NCBI GenBank assembly: GCA_905331475.1
Contig: CAJNYU010000041.1
Location: 1 to 64,000 of the forward strand
Length of the DNA: 64,000 bases
Direction: 5' to 3'
Origin: Rotaria socialis
Lineage: Eukaryota > Rotifera > Eurotatoria > Philodinida > Philodinidae
Shown in pieces: positions 53,155-64,000 of this stretch. The notes under the pieces were generated by a model. The model did no database searches and was not told the origin of the DNA. It saw only the letters and a program-made list of their open reading frames with translations. A program made the position numbers and the translations under genes. Numbering within the stretch: position 1 is the stretch's first letter; the number at the start of each line of letters is the position of its first letter.

Positions 53155-54164
53155 TTATCGCGCTTAGACTCAGAAAATGAGATATATAATTACTCTCTTT
53201 TTCTCTTCTAGTTTCTTAGAAGCTTCTTGATATACATCTCTTCACTGAGATATATACTAATTCTTTTTTTTCTTCTCTATCAAAAAGAATCATCTTTTTG
53301 ATCAATTACATATTACCTTTTTCTTTTCAACTTGATTGTTCTTTAAAATCCATCTAACTCGATTGTCCCTTACAATCGTTCGAACTCGTGTCAGTTATTT
53401 GCTTGTGGAGTTCTTCTTATTCTCAACTATTTCTGTTCATTGAACAAAAAATTGGATCTTCATCCAATATTCAATATTATTTTATTTTCATTGTTGCCAT
53501 TCTGCTATAACCAATACTGTGGCACCTAGTATTACTATTAGTTGCATCTCTGATTCTCATCAAGGCGTTGCACCCCTACCGAGAAATGTACTTTGTATGA
53601 ATACAAAATGATCGAAATCGTTAAACGATGAATTTGAGTACAATTTGAATCAAATCATAAGATCTGATATTGGCTATTTTTTGAAATTCGATATTATGAA
53701 TTTTCTGCATTGCTATTCGATGTAGTGTATGCGTAGTAAGTTTATCGATCTTGTTGAATTTCTTCAGCAGGCTTTATATATATATATATATCAAATAACA
53801 GCTCCTCTTTGATGTATCGAATAACACTTCGAAATATTAAAAAAAATCTTTGCTTTTTACTTTTCAGTAATGATGTTGTTCACTTATAAATTTGTGTATA
53901 TATAATGCGAATGCTCGTAACATGTCTCTCTTATTATTGAAGTATAAAACTAGAGTTCCAATTTATGTTACGTACCATATGATAAACATTTTAATAATTC
54001 AAAAGCAAATTACTACTACGCCAGTACTGAGCTTCGTTTGTAGTTAAGATATTTTAATCACACGAACAATATTTGATAACGATAAAAATTTGTCTTTTCG
54101 ATTGATTTTTGAACAATATGATTCTTGCTAGTAAGACTTTCAACCAAAACAAGCGGCATCTTCC
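53155..54164. other. Intergenic, no gene seen
   Basis: AT-rich, with a (TA)n run at 53778-53792 and TCTC-rich stretches near 53190-53290. Confidence 0.5.
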
Positions 54165-54483
54165 GAGGAGAATGAATCCTAGCCTAGGATCCTATGAGTT
54201 CCGATCGGTTCCTATTGGAATCCGACGGAGCTCTTCGGAAGGCGCATGGAAACTATCGGATTATCGTCGAATTCCTGGTTCTGGAATCGATATCGGATCC
54301 TAATATCGGAAACTAATAAAATCCGACAGTAACCGTCAATCGGAACCGGAATGCTTCGGATATCATTGGAAATACGACTGTCGGATCCGACATTGATTCC
54401 TCAACCAGGAATCCAACGGGATTTCGTCGGATGGTAGGACCCCATAGAATCCGATGGGATTCGGTATCGGATTGATTCACCTG
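54165..54483. mobile_element. GC-rich MITE-like element with GGAATCCGAC subrepeats
   Basis: A 319-bp block of distinct composition, full of short variants of GGAATCCGAYGG and ATCGGATCC in both orientations. The ends AGGAGAATGAATCC and (opposite strand) AGGTGAATCAATCC agree at 12 of 14 positions. Many hAT elements have subterminal repeats of this GATCC/GAATCC kind. No convincing target duplication, no transposase. Confidence 0.5.
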
Positions 54484-54735
54484 GATATCTCCATTACATC
54501 TCTATATCCCTTCAAATGTTCGAAGATCTTCGATCGATAGACAAAGATTAGTTGCTGCAGAAGAGCAAGAGTTGGAACTAGCAGATTGATCTGTTTGTCG
54601 ATTGAACACTATGAAACAAACACCCTCAAGATCTCATTTGTTAAGTTTAGTTAGGGAACTTTTTTGCATTATTTATTTCAATTACAAGAATAATGGTTTT
54701 CTGGAATAAATCTTTTATCATGATAAAAAGATGCA

Positions 54736-55137
54736 TCAGTTGCTCTTTTTTTTAAAAATGCTCGTCTCACATTTTGGAACCTTATATTCACCGCGTAGGT
54801 ATCCACCGCTATCATCAGCATTGTATTGATGAGTATTATCAGATCTCTCCGAACTAACGTTTTCAAAACCATTTCGTCGTATTAAATCATAGAAAAGTGA
54901 TTCTTGATGACGCTCAACAGTGAATTGGTACTCGGGAGAAATGGTTTTTGTATAATCGCGATCATCAACTCTTGTGACAACAGTAGAGATGAGGACAGCG
55001 GAACAACCCGATTGCGACGGGTAATATCCCCATTGTTCGGCATATTTTTTTTCTATTTTGAAGGCAGTCCACGTACTAAAATGTGCCATTTGCATTTTAT
55101 CTTGTATATGCATTTTATCAAATAAGTACGCCATCAC
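54736..55137 (-). CDS. Hypothetical 133-residue protein
   Basis: An unspliced frame reading MMAYLFDKMHIQDKMQMAHF, then TAFKIEKKYAEQWGYYPSQS, GCSAVLISTVVTRVDDRDYT, and a charged, hydrophilic tail ending KKKSN. Composition is protein-like, with no low complexity and a balanced set of residues, and it is long for chance in this AT-rich DNA. No family recognised. No signal peptide. It could be a lone gene or the last exon of something longer. It lies between a MITE-like element and degenerate repeats. Confidence 0.4.
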   Translation of the reverse strand: MMAYLFDKMHIQDKMQMAHFSTWTAFKIEKKYAEQWGYYPSQSGCSAVLISTVVTRVDDRDYTKTISPEYQFTVERHQESLFYDLIRRNGFENVSSERSDNTHQYNADDSGGYLRGEYKVPKCETSIFKKKSN

Positions 55138-55496
55138 AGAATGGGTTAAATAATATCACAACTAATTTTCTTATTAGAAAGTCACAAATGTACGTGTGTG
55201 TGGGCGTGATTTAAATGATCGAATTAACAATGAATATGTTATATCTAGGTTGCAGGTAAGTATCTAATTGAAAAAATGAATATATTTTAATAAATAAATG
55301 AAAAAATGTTTTTTTGATTGAGTTTTATGTTTATTTTTATTTTTTTGTATTATTTTTTAGTTTATTTTTATTGTTTTTTTGCTTCTTTTAATGTTTTGGA
55401 CTTAGTCGATTTGCTTTTAAACTTTTTAGAACTATTTAAGTGAAAAAATCTGAACTTGAACGAATTTCAAGTCAAAAAACGAAAATTTTGGTTTTA

Positions 55497-55720
55497 GTGA
55501 AAGAAAAAAGCAACTTTTAGTAAATTTTTAAGAAAAAACTCGAGCAAAGTGTTAGACTTGTCTTAAAAGAGAAATATACAACCTTAGTTTGTAGGTTGTA
55601 TCGAAAAAAGAGCAGAAAAATATAATAAATAAATAAGATAAATGAGTTTATTTGAAGAAAAAAATGAACTTTGAGCAAATTTTTAAGAAAAGACCCGAGC
55701 AAAGTATTACGACTTGGTTT
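55497..55720. repeat. Degenerate tandem repeat (unit about 155 bp)
   Basis: The pattern AAATTTTTAAGAAAA then CTCGAGCAAAGTGTTA (near 55521) recurs as AAATTTTTAAGAAAA then CCCGAGCAAAGTATTA (near 55677). GAGAAA- and AAATGAGC-type words continue to about 56300, suggesting an old AT-rich satellite or element. Confidence 0.45.
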
Positions 55721-55983
55721 GAATAAGGGAAAATGATATTCTTTTGTATACTTTAGTGAGCTAAGTAGAAAATCGTAAGAAAAAACTAATTATTTTAATA
55801 AATAAGTAAATTTTGTGTGAGAAATGAAAAATATGAGCTTTTTAGGTGAAAAATGAGCCTTTTAAGAGAAATAAAATTAATGAATGTTTTTGTGTGTTTT
55901 GTTTTTAGGTTTAAAGAGAAAATGAGCTTGATTTGAGAAATGAGAGCGAACTAGATGGTATTCGAGTTTCACTCGACTACGAG

Positions 55984-56211
55984 ATGCGGTGCGAAGCAAA
56001 TACGCGTTACGCGAAATCATTATAAAGCGAAAAAACGATATATCAAGTTCGATTTTAAAACTCTTACCTAAATTTTCAACGAATCTTCTATGACTCTCCA
56101 ATTTCGAGATCATCACGCAACAAAAATCCCTTTTTAGATGCGTACGCGCCAAGTAAAAAAGTAAAAAAAAACTCGCCCTTAACTACATGAATGCAGTGCT
56201 TCGCACCGCAT
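55984..56211. repeat. Small element bounded by 15-bp inverted repeats
   Basis: ATGCGGTGCGAAGCA at 55984-55998 recurs perfectly inverted at 56197-56211. The 228-bp unit has extra CG-containing words (TACGCG, GCGTACGCGCC) that contrast with its AT-rich surroundings. MITE-like; no target duplication defined. Confidence 0.5.
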
Positions 56212-56338
56212 TAAAAATGAGCTTGCTTTAGGCTTTAAGAGAAAAGTGAACTATTTTTGGTAAGAAAGTAGCTTCTTTAACTTTAGACGAGAGCAAACTT
56301 GTTTTTCAATAGGTTTTAATATAAGATTTAAGTTTTAA

Positions 56339-56400
56339 TGTGGGTGTGGGTGTGGCTGGATGGGTGGGTTGGTGGGTGGGTGTGAGTGGGGATGTGGGTA
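56339..56400 (+). repeat. Interstitial telomere-like tract (TGTGGG)n, degenerate
   Basis: Begins TGTGGGTGTGGGTGTGG, then degenerate TGGGTGGG words to GATGTGGG. TGTGGG is, as I recall, the bdelloid telomere repeat. Here it lies inside the chromosome sequence, G strand on plus. Confidence 0.6.
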
Positions 56401-57251
56401 TCGAGGATAATGCACTTCGGTCCCCATGCTAAACCGAAGTAAACTACTTGTTTGAGAATTGAGTTGATTTTAGGGAATAAATAGATGGTAGTAAGAGTTT
56501 TTAATGAATACTGATTGTTTAATGGTATTGACCATAAACGGATCTGCGTATAACATCCAATATTTATAGTCTTATCGATTGGACAATATTTTTGAAATAA
56601 AAAGGGATTCACTAATGCACTGGAGAGTAAAGACGGACATTTTCTGCTTGAGCATCTCCGTTTGTTTCAATTTATTGAAATAAATCGATTTTTATATGCA
56701 AGTGGTTTAATCGCGTAATTTTCATATTGGTGGTAGATATCGAGTTGATAGCAATACCTGCAAATTCTAGTCAACCAATTTCATCATGAATGCGTTTTTG
56801 TATTCCGTAGATGCTACCGGAACAAGATTTTTCACGGCAATCCTACTACAAAGTAACGCATTATTTAGAATGAGACTACAAATGCATTCCTGGATATTGA
56901 CTTTTTTTTATTGAGAAGCAAATTTTTCTTTAAGAGAAATGAATATTCCCTTACTTATTATAAATAAAAATACGCGTCTATAAGAAAAGATAGTTACCGT
57001 TTCAGCGATCAATCTGAAATATCGGAGTCAAAATCACACCGTTTAAATATACTCGATATAGAGATAAATTTCATAAGTGCTGAATGCAGATAGTAACCAT
57101 AAATTTTCATTTTTATGGGCTGCTTTCTTTTTCTATCCATACCTTACTTTGCCATCTCTGCCTTCAGCGATCAACCTCTGCGGAAAAAACCCATGTATAT
57201 GTTTTCTTTTCTTGAAATTGCCTCCTATATGAAGGGTTCAAACTTATAATG

Positions 57252-57269
57252 TTTGGGTGTGGGTGTGGG
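57252..57269 (+). repeat. Interstitial telomere-like tract (TGTGGG)2
   Basis: TTTGGG followed by two perfect TGTGGG units, same orientation as the tract at 56339. Confidence 0.5.
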
Positions 57270-57299
57270 TAGTTACTGTTCTTGAAAGTGTCGTAGTCA

Positions 57300-58500
57300 G
57301 ATACGTAGAGCACACCCACCGTTGCTGTTCGTGAGCACTGATTCCGATTTTGAAAATTTATTGACTAGTGTCCTCTCAATTCAGTGTTCGAAATCACTTT
57401 GAAATAATGCTTTGTTTTGCAGAACCCGCTTGAAAACGAGCTGTGGAGCTCTATCATATCGAAAAATGGACTTATGCTCAAGGAATATGGACAGAACACT
57501 TGGTTCAGGTTCATGTGGAAAGTGTTTTGCTTCTGTTTTGCACAATAAGAATTAGAGCTTTTTTTGTAGAATACAGAACCATCTTTCTCTACGAAATTTT
57601 CGTCGTTGTCAACATTTGCTGATTTCGGATCACTCCACCTAAATATTGATTTTGCACTGTTTTACTTGGAAGTTGGAAAAAACCCACTGCTGACAGTCAA
57701 CAAGGCGCGTGACTCTCGATTTTTTATCGAGTTCTTCCTGCGCAAATGAAAGCATCTACTCGAGTGCTCCTTGCGCAAGACAGAGACATCGACTTTTTGC
57801 GAAAAAAAAGCAAAGAGAAGGCATGTGCTTCAATCAAATAGTTTTCTCGATTTGAATAATGCATGCATTACAAAAGACACGATGCAACCTTGTTGAAGAA
57901 TGATTAGAAGAGTGTTTACAGGATACAGTTCGAACTTTGCAGAGGATGTGGGTTTAGATGAAATGAGAACTCACAACCCACATTGACATGCACATACACA
58001 CACACTCATGGAGCCTGTTTCTGTTTAAGTTCAGTTTTGTTAGATAAGTAAACAATCAGATATTACTACACGGGCGATGCAGACTAATCGTTTGCACATC
58101 ACCAGTAGCTACAGCTAATAGATAGTCGATATTTGCATTCAATTAAATCTTGTGATTAGCTGTATACAGATGATACGCTCCTTGTCTACAGTGAAAAATA
58201 ACATTCAATATTAACATGTGTATTCAAGATTAAGTTTTCTCATAAACATGAAAACTATAACAAATAAAATGTGTGAAAATGATAGTGAATCAGTAGGATA
58301 GAAGAATTATTATTGATTTCTTATTTTGGCACCTTCCTGTCTGATCATAATATTCATAAGAGGAAAAAGCTGTTAGCGTAATCCCTGTGGGATTAAAATG
58401 TGAAACACGATGAAACTTCTTTTCTGGAATTCGACTATCACGGTCACTGATGGCCTGTGGAACTTCTCTGTTACAGTCTGTATTATGATGTATGCAGTCT
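57300..58500. other. Intergenic, no gene seen
   Basis: Mixed-composition DNA with no recognised coding exon. GATGTGGG at about 57944-57951 and CAACCCACATT at 57975-57985 are further short matches to the telomere-like words. Confidence 0.4.
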
Positions 58501-58516
58501 CTAGAAACCACCACAA

Positions 58517-58587
58517 ATCGTTACAGAGAAATTCAATAATTAATTAATTAACTAAATTAACTGATTAATTAATTTCTCTGTAACGAT
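58517..58587. repeat. Inverted repeat with perfect 17-bp arms
   Basis: ATCGTTACAGAGAAATT (58517-58533) and its exact complement at 58571-58587, with a 37-nt AT-rich loop of TTAATTAA words. Directly followed by a poly-G run (58596-58608) in the stretch 58596-58614. Confidence 0.75.
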
Positions 58588-58646
58588 CTGTGTGTGGGGG
58601 GGGGGGGGCGGGGGCCAAATTTCTACTCTATATGCTTCAACACTAT

Positions 58647-58739
58647 CTTGAGGGTGTAGGTGTGGGTGGGTGGCTGTGTGAGTGAAGGAAAGATCCACAT
58701 CCACACCCTCAAGAACAATACAAACTTTGTATTGTTCTT
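58647..58739. repeat. Two nested palindromes with telomere-like sequence
   Basis: CTTGAGGGTGTAGGTGTGG (58647-58665) pairs with 58695-58713 at 17 of 19 positions; between them lies GGTGGGTGG. Immediately after, AAGAACAATACAAA (58711-58724) is exactly inverted at 58726-58739 around a single C. Confidence 0.75.
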
Positions 58740-58773
58740 CTTGACGGCATCGGTCAAACAGAAAAAATGAATC

Positions 58774-58800
<27 letters not shown>
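58774..58800. repeat. (TA)n microsatellite
   Basis: 27 bp of alternating TA, 37 bp before the F-box gene start. It could serve as its TATA region. Confidence 0.8.
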
Positions 58801-58804
<4 letters not shown>

Positions 58805-58836
58805 CGACTTTTTTCTAAGATAAACGAAAAAGATAG

Positions 58837-60937
58837 ATGAAGATAAATATGAAGCATTCATGTGTCGAGTGGAATGATTTACCCGATGAAATTCTTCTGA
58901 TTATTTTTAAAAACCTGGACAATCTTGAAGTACTTTATTCTTTTGAAGGTGTTAATGAACGATTAAATAAAATTATACATGATCCAATATTTACACGTCA
59001 TTTAAACTTTCTCAAATGGTCGTCCAATAAATTGATGAATAAATTCTCGTCTAATGTCATACATGATCGATTTTGTTTACAAATTTTACCTGAAATTTCT
59101 ACGAAAATCAAATGGCTTGATCTTGAATCATCATCTATGAAATATATTCTACATGCTGCCGATTACCCTAATTTATTTGGACTCGGTGTATATAATATCG
59201 AGAAACAGACAGCTGGATATCTTTTTACCGGTAAGAAATCCTCAATAAAATTATTTAAAGTCTAAGTAAAAGAAAGGTTTATTGAGATTAAAATAAATTC
59301 TTTGATGAAATTATTAATATCATTGAATAATTCTTTAAATATATTAAATTTATTTGATTTCTATTTTATACTTGACTATGAAATTGTAAAAACAAAAAGA
59401 ATCGTTTACACAAATGAATGTAATGAAAGAGAAAATAATATTTAAAAAATAATGATCATTATTTTTAGGAATTTATTATGTACTATATTTACTATTTACA
59501 GGAGAGAAATGGTGGGAAGAAGATATTATTTCAAAAAGAAAAAATTCCTCTCTCAAAGATTATCCTAAACTTTTGACTATTGATGTTGATCTTTGATTAG
59601 AATGAATATACGTATGCAAAGAGTTAATTAAATGTTGCTTAATACTATCTATGTGTTTAGATGAAAGGCTTTCATCTGGTATTTTTAAAAATCAAATTAC
59701 AACACTTGTAATTGCAATTGATCCATATCGAAATGATCTGTCCACAATGGAAAAGTTATGCAATCATATATTTACTGTGTTTATTAATTTAACTCATTTA
59801 ATATTTTATGAATCATCATATAAAAATACTGTTCGATTATTATTTGAGTTTCCATCTCCCAAGTTATATTCTTCAACTCTTCGAGTATTAAATATCAAGG
59901 TTCAAAGCTTTCATATATGTCTTTATCTTCTTGATGGTCGTTTCAATCAACTTCATACATTCTCTATTGAGTTGGCTAATATAAATCGTCCAGGCGAAGA
60001 AATTGAAAATCAAGTTAGTTCTACAAAGAGATTAATTTTCTTTTGGATTAATTTTTGTTTTTGTTTTTGTTTTTAGATAAAAATACCGAATCTTAAGTGT
60101 TTTTCTGTATCATGTGTTTTAGAGACGACATGTTATGATGAGTTAATTTTACCACTTCTTTATCGAATGTCAAATTTAGAAAAACTTGGTTTGTATCTTT
60201 CGATCTTTGTGAACGAAAGATTTATTGATGGAAATAATTTGAAGAAAAATATTCTTAATCGTATGTTACAATTAAATCAATTTAAATTTTATATTCATTC
60301 CCGTATGTTTATTAATAATGAAATGAATTTGCCGTCGAAACAAGACGTTCAACAGACTTTCGAAGATTTTAAAGATAATCAAATTATCTCTTATGTTGAT
60401 TATTTTCTAGAACGAAAAAAAGGTCATTGCCATGTTTATTCGTGTCCGTTTCTAATGAAATATTATGAAGGTATAACAAATAATTTTCCAGGCGGTTTAT
60501 ATCCATATGTAAGTGTAGTATCCTTACATGATGAAAATCCTTTTGAACATGAATTTTTTATTCGAATTACTCAATCATTTCCATTTATGGAAAAATTAAC
60601 TTTGATTAATCGTCATGCACAAAATCAAAAACAATCTTATAAATCAATGAATGATATTCAGAATTTATCAATTGCTAAATATTCTTATCTTACTGAACTT
60701 GATATTCGACAAGTTCATGATAATTATATCGAAGAATTCCTCTGTAACACGAAAACATATTTTCAAAATGATATTTTGCTTGAAGTCAACTTTAATTCAT
60801 TAGAAAGAGTAACACATAATTTTGCAAGAGATGATACACGAATTAATTGTGCCAAAATAAATGAAATATATTTATTCAGCGACGTGAAATATTCGAAAAC
60901 TTTACAAAATTATTTTCCTTTTGCAAAAATACATTGA
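58837..60937 (+). CDS. F-box-like protein of an expanded rotifer family, intact
   Basis: Likely a substrate adaptor for an SCF ubiquitin ligase. Exons 58837-59230, 59661-60013 and 60077-60937 join in phase to about 535 residues. The F-box-like motif is at residues 13-45 (WNDLPDEILLIIFKNLDNLE then VLYSFEGVNERLNKII). A leucine-rich body follows (IKWLDLE, HTFSIEL, PNLKCFSV, NLEKLGLYL, FMEKLTLIN). It ends with YFPFAKIH. The 430-bp first intron is unusually long and contains another acceptor with a short open stretch (59502-59598), so an alternative exon is possible. No lesion in the joined frame. ATG 58837 and ATG 58849 are both usable starts. The pseudogene at 12090-14829 is a relative. Confidence 0.85.
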
Positions 60938-63109
60938 TTGTTATCATTTGTTATTTGTATAAAATAAAAGATTATATTGAAAGAAAAAGAATTAAAAAAG
61001 AGAAGAAAACAATGTCTATAAAGGAACCACTATGTTCATGTATGAGAAGATAAATTTATTTTATCGAATAGAAGTATTTGTATAATTCAAGACATTCATT
61101 TGTTAATAAAAAATTTGTTACTTTACACCAAGGGAAAAATTGATTTTTAGTGCTAGAAATCACGGTGAGTTTGTTCCTCCTTAATTTTATCCATATTTAT
61201 TTATCAGTATCAGCATAGATAATAAGAAAAGGTGCTTCTTCAGAATCTGAAGAAGCACCGGTTCTTGGCTCTTCTCATTCAAATCATTGATTAAAAAAAT
61301 ATTTATTTTTGAAAATATGTTCAATCGAAAAACATAAAAGATAATTCAAATTTAATTATTGAATCACTTTTCGCTATTTTATTCAAGCTGTCACCCAATT
61401 CTAAATTATTATTCTGAACAATTCAGCCAAATATTTTTCTCTTTCATTTCTTTTTTTGCTTTTTGTTCAAATATGACACCAGTATTGTCTAACTCACCAA
61501 TGAATAATATCTATCCTTCTTCGACGAGATAAACAACAATTGAACATTTGGTTCAATTAATCGGTCAACATTTTGTGCGTCCAATTAGTGCACATATAAA
61601 TATAATCAGTGACATTCATTAAAACAGTCATGAAATAAAGATATTCGTACTGTCACATGTTATGTTCTGTAATATTATTAGTTTTTTTCAATATATTTCG
61701 AATTGTCTAAAATATAATCACTAATTTTATTATTGGTAAGTTTATTGCATCGATTTTCTCTCTTGTATTTCAATTGAATATCAGTAAGAATGACTTCAGC
61801 CTTAAAAACGATACGAAACAGATAAATTACTAAAAGATAGACAAGTTTTTGTTTTACTAAATTATTATGCACAACATCAACTATCTATTGAGTGTTTTAT
61901 GTAATAGTTATGAATGATGTATCTTTATTAAAGAATAAATAAAAATATTCGTTCAACTGTGAAGAAATGAAAAATTTGAGTTTTTCATTCGAAAATGGTC
62001 TTATATGGTTACAATTCTTAGCATAATTAGATTATTTACGTAATGCAACTATGTAACAGTTGTTTTCTCCACGGTATTTTATATATTCTTCTATTCGTAA
62101 AAGTAGAAATGAAACAACTTCAAATTGAAATCTAATTCCTGAATTTGCACGTACTTCATGAAATTTGAAATACCACTTTTAAAATAATGAGGGGATGGGG
62201 TATGTTAATTCAACTTAGCTCAGGGTTAAAGTGGATTTTAAGTTGAAGTATGTAGTTGGTAGATTGAGTTTGAAGTGAAAATTCAGTAGTAATAGAACTT
62301 ATAGGTAGAATTGAAATTGAGAGATTTTTATTTATGTCGATTAAAATCATGTTGATTAGCAACATGTTAAATGAAAATCTTAAAAGTCAAGAACAAAACG
62401 CAGAAGTTCCTCATTTTACAGAAAGTCTGTCGTTGTCGTGATTATATTCGAAGATACCTGCTATCATTATAATAAATTTGTACTCTATAAATCCATGAGT
62501 TTTCTCGAATTATTGCGTATTACAATTCTGAAGATTAAAATCCAATAAAAATTCATTGGAATATGCAGTCTCACGATGATATTGAACAATGCAGTTATGT
62601 TGAAAACAGAAAGTTAGTGATGCATTACCTCAGATCGATTGAACTTTGGAAAAATTGACTAAGTTCACATTTCACGAAAATAATGCTCTTAGATTTTAGT
62701 TTTGATGCTTAAAGATTTCATTATTTTTTTTTCTACCATTGCTGTTGTACTGAGAAGACTTTTGATTTCATTAAATATTTTCAGGAGAGTTACTAAGGTT
62801 TAATTGAAAAAGGAAATCTCAACTTTTATCTATGTTTTCATGAACAATTGATACATTTATTAAAAACAAGATTGTATGAGATCATCTTTTTGTTGATAAT
62901 TTCTTCGCTTTGTTTTCTTCACCAAAATTATTCAATTAATGGAACGCTGTCTAGATTTTAGTAACTATCAACAAGAATATTGACAAAGTTTATTCAATTA
63001 TTTTTTGAATATTTCATCAATTCAATATCTTCATAGTTTTAGACATTTGTTTGTTTTGCTTAATCGTTCACGTAATATTTCTTTTATGGATATTATGATA
63101 ACAATATTT
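60938..63109. other. Intergenic, one hairpin, no gene seen
   Basis: AT-rich DNA with AATAAA at 60962-60967 as the likely polyadenylation signal of the F-box gene. A fragment near 63034-63100 (RHLFVLLNRSRNISFMDIMI) resembles part of an F-box-family protein, out of context. Confidence 0.45.
61231..61259. repeat. Perfect 13-bp hairpin
   Basis: GGTGCTTCTTCAG, loop AAT, CTGAAGAAGCACC. About 300 bp after the F-box gene stop. Could be a transcribed stem-loop or a small palindrome. Confidence 0.7.
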
Positions 63110-64000
63110 TAAAATTTACCAAATGAAATTCTTCTTCTAATATTTTCTAATTTATCTTCGGTAGAATTATTATTATCATCATTATGGTCTTTAAATAAAC
63201 GATTAAATATTTTAATATGTTCTATTCTTTCAAGAACCGATAATCAATCTAATAGTGGTCTTGTTATCACAGAACCGGGTCTATCTTATAGGAAATGCGA
63301 TTCAATATTATTTCCATTAATTTCTAATCCATTATTGCCACTTTCTTCTATTCGGCGTATTCATTTTGATGGAACAAATTCAAATGCTTGTGATTTAAGT
63401 TATGAATGGCTTTATGATAATGAAAAAAAAACAATTCATTTTCCAAATCTTAAATAACTTTATCTTGCTCGATGTTTATTGGTGGAACCTTTGGCTACAT
63501 ATTTACCTAAATTAATTAAATATCAATTTGATAAAGATTTTACCGAATTAATTGAAGATTCAATTAAATTGTGGGCAGCGAATTATCCAAAAAGTAATTA
63601 AAATAATTTAAAAATACAGTATAATAAGATTTCTATTATTATTTTCATTTTTATTAGAAAAATTATTGGTTATGTTTCAAGAATTCATACGTCAACTTTT
63701 TTCTGGTAAATGTCGATTAATTTCACTTCGAATTGGTCTTGTTTATGGTGATTTTGGCCTTTATCAATATTTCAAACTTAATCATTATCTCTCTTGTTCA
63801 ATTACGGAGCAATATCGAGCTTCTCGTCATACTCTTCGTCGTTTACATATTCATCTTAATTATACATATTTTTTGGAATATCTTATTGAACATCTTCCTG
63901 TACCTGAAAACCTAAATGTTATTTTTTGTGATTCATTAGACGTTAGGCCAAGATCTATGTTAGACATTGAAAATTTGATAAAAACAAGTGGACATTGGTT
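63110..64000 (+). pseudogene. Second broken F-box-like gene, runs off the window
   Basis: Reads NLPNEILLLIFSNLSSVELL then LWSLNKRLNILICSIL, an F-box-like motif of a different subfamily from the gene at 58837. It continues through SSIRRIHFDG, PNLK, LYLARCLLVEPLATYLPKL and, beyond a probable intron near 63597-63657, KLLVMFQEFIRQLFSGKCRL, HTLRRLHIHLNYTYF. There is a TAA directly before the motif with no start codon in frame, and an in-frame TAA at 63453-63455 between PNLK and LYLARC. Both suggest decay; a lost or unusual first exon could explain the first. Confidence 0.65.

Noticed and set aside
52886..53167. Open frame across the centre of the hairpin
   Set aside because: It crosses an N and consists of both arms of an inverted repeat, so it is not a gene.
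56328..56612. Minus-strand frame with a Thr-His-Pro-rich end
   Set aside because: The rich part is the telomere-like tract translated.
58552..58857. Minus-strand frame with repeated Tyr-Ile and His-Pro words
   Set aside because: Created by the (TA)n and GTGGG repeats.

Overview
The window looks like nuclear DNA of a small invertebrate animal, most probably a bdelloid rotifer. The case rests on four things: AT-rich intergenic DNA; spliced genes whose introns are mostly 45-70 bp with GT..AG ends; three loci of F-box-like proteins of the kind I associate with expanded bdelloid families; and short tracts of TGTGGG, which as I recall is the bdelloid telomere repeat. The species call is inference.

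Layout. 1-360 is CGG-rich low-complexity DNA. 489-5685 (+) is the 3' part of a sorting nexin 13 gene (RGS, PX, nexin C). 9958-10595 (+) is a small spliced coiled-coil gene of unknown function. 12090-14829 (+) is a broken F-box-like gene. 17266-19123 is a mobile-element area: a large inverted repeat followed by a short hAT transposon relic with terminal repeats and an 8-bp target duplication. 19925-22107 (+) encodes a Cys/His-, Gln- and Ala-rich protein. 24659-34153 (+) is a complete but damaged vault PARP (PARP4) gene, carrying what looks like an Hsp70 substrate-binding domain before its vault-binding C terminus. 34992-35607 (+) is a fatty-acid-binding protein gene with a clear TATA box and a 5'-UTR intron. 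A 101-bp poly-G tract ending in N at 38724-38825 abuts an inverted copy of an exon of the next gene (39788-40933, +, unknown, possible ubiquitin-like C terminus). Then come a DUF547 gene (46671-47875, +), a high-affinity choline transporter gene (48373-50398, -) and a secreted Hint-domain protein gene (51714-52550, -).

The right end, from about 52.8 kb, is rich in repeats: a near-perfect hairpin with N at its centre, a GC-rich MITE-like element, degenerate tandem repeats, several smaller palindromes and three telomere-like G-rich tracts. It carries one intact F-box-like gene (58837-60937, +) and one broken one running off the end (from about 63110, +).

The genes do not form one pathway. Housekeeping genes (SNX13, FABP, SLC5A7, DUF547) sit among repeats, decayed family members and transposon remains. 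The damage in PARP4 and in two of three F-box loci could be pseudogene decay in a genome with extra gene copies, or partly base-calling error, since several lesions lie in homopolymers. The two N characters at suspicious junctions (38825 and 53023) make assembly error a live possibility there.
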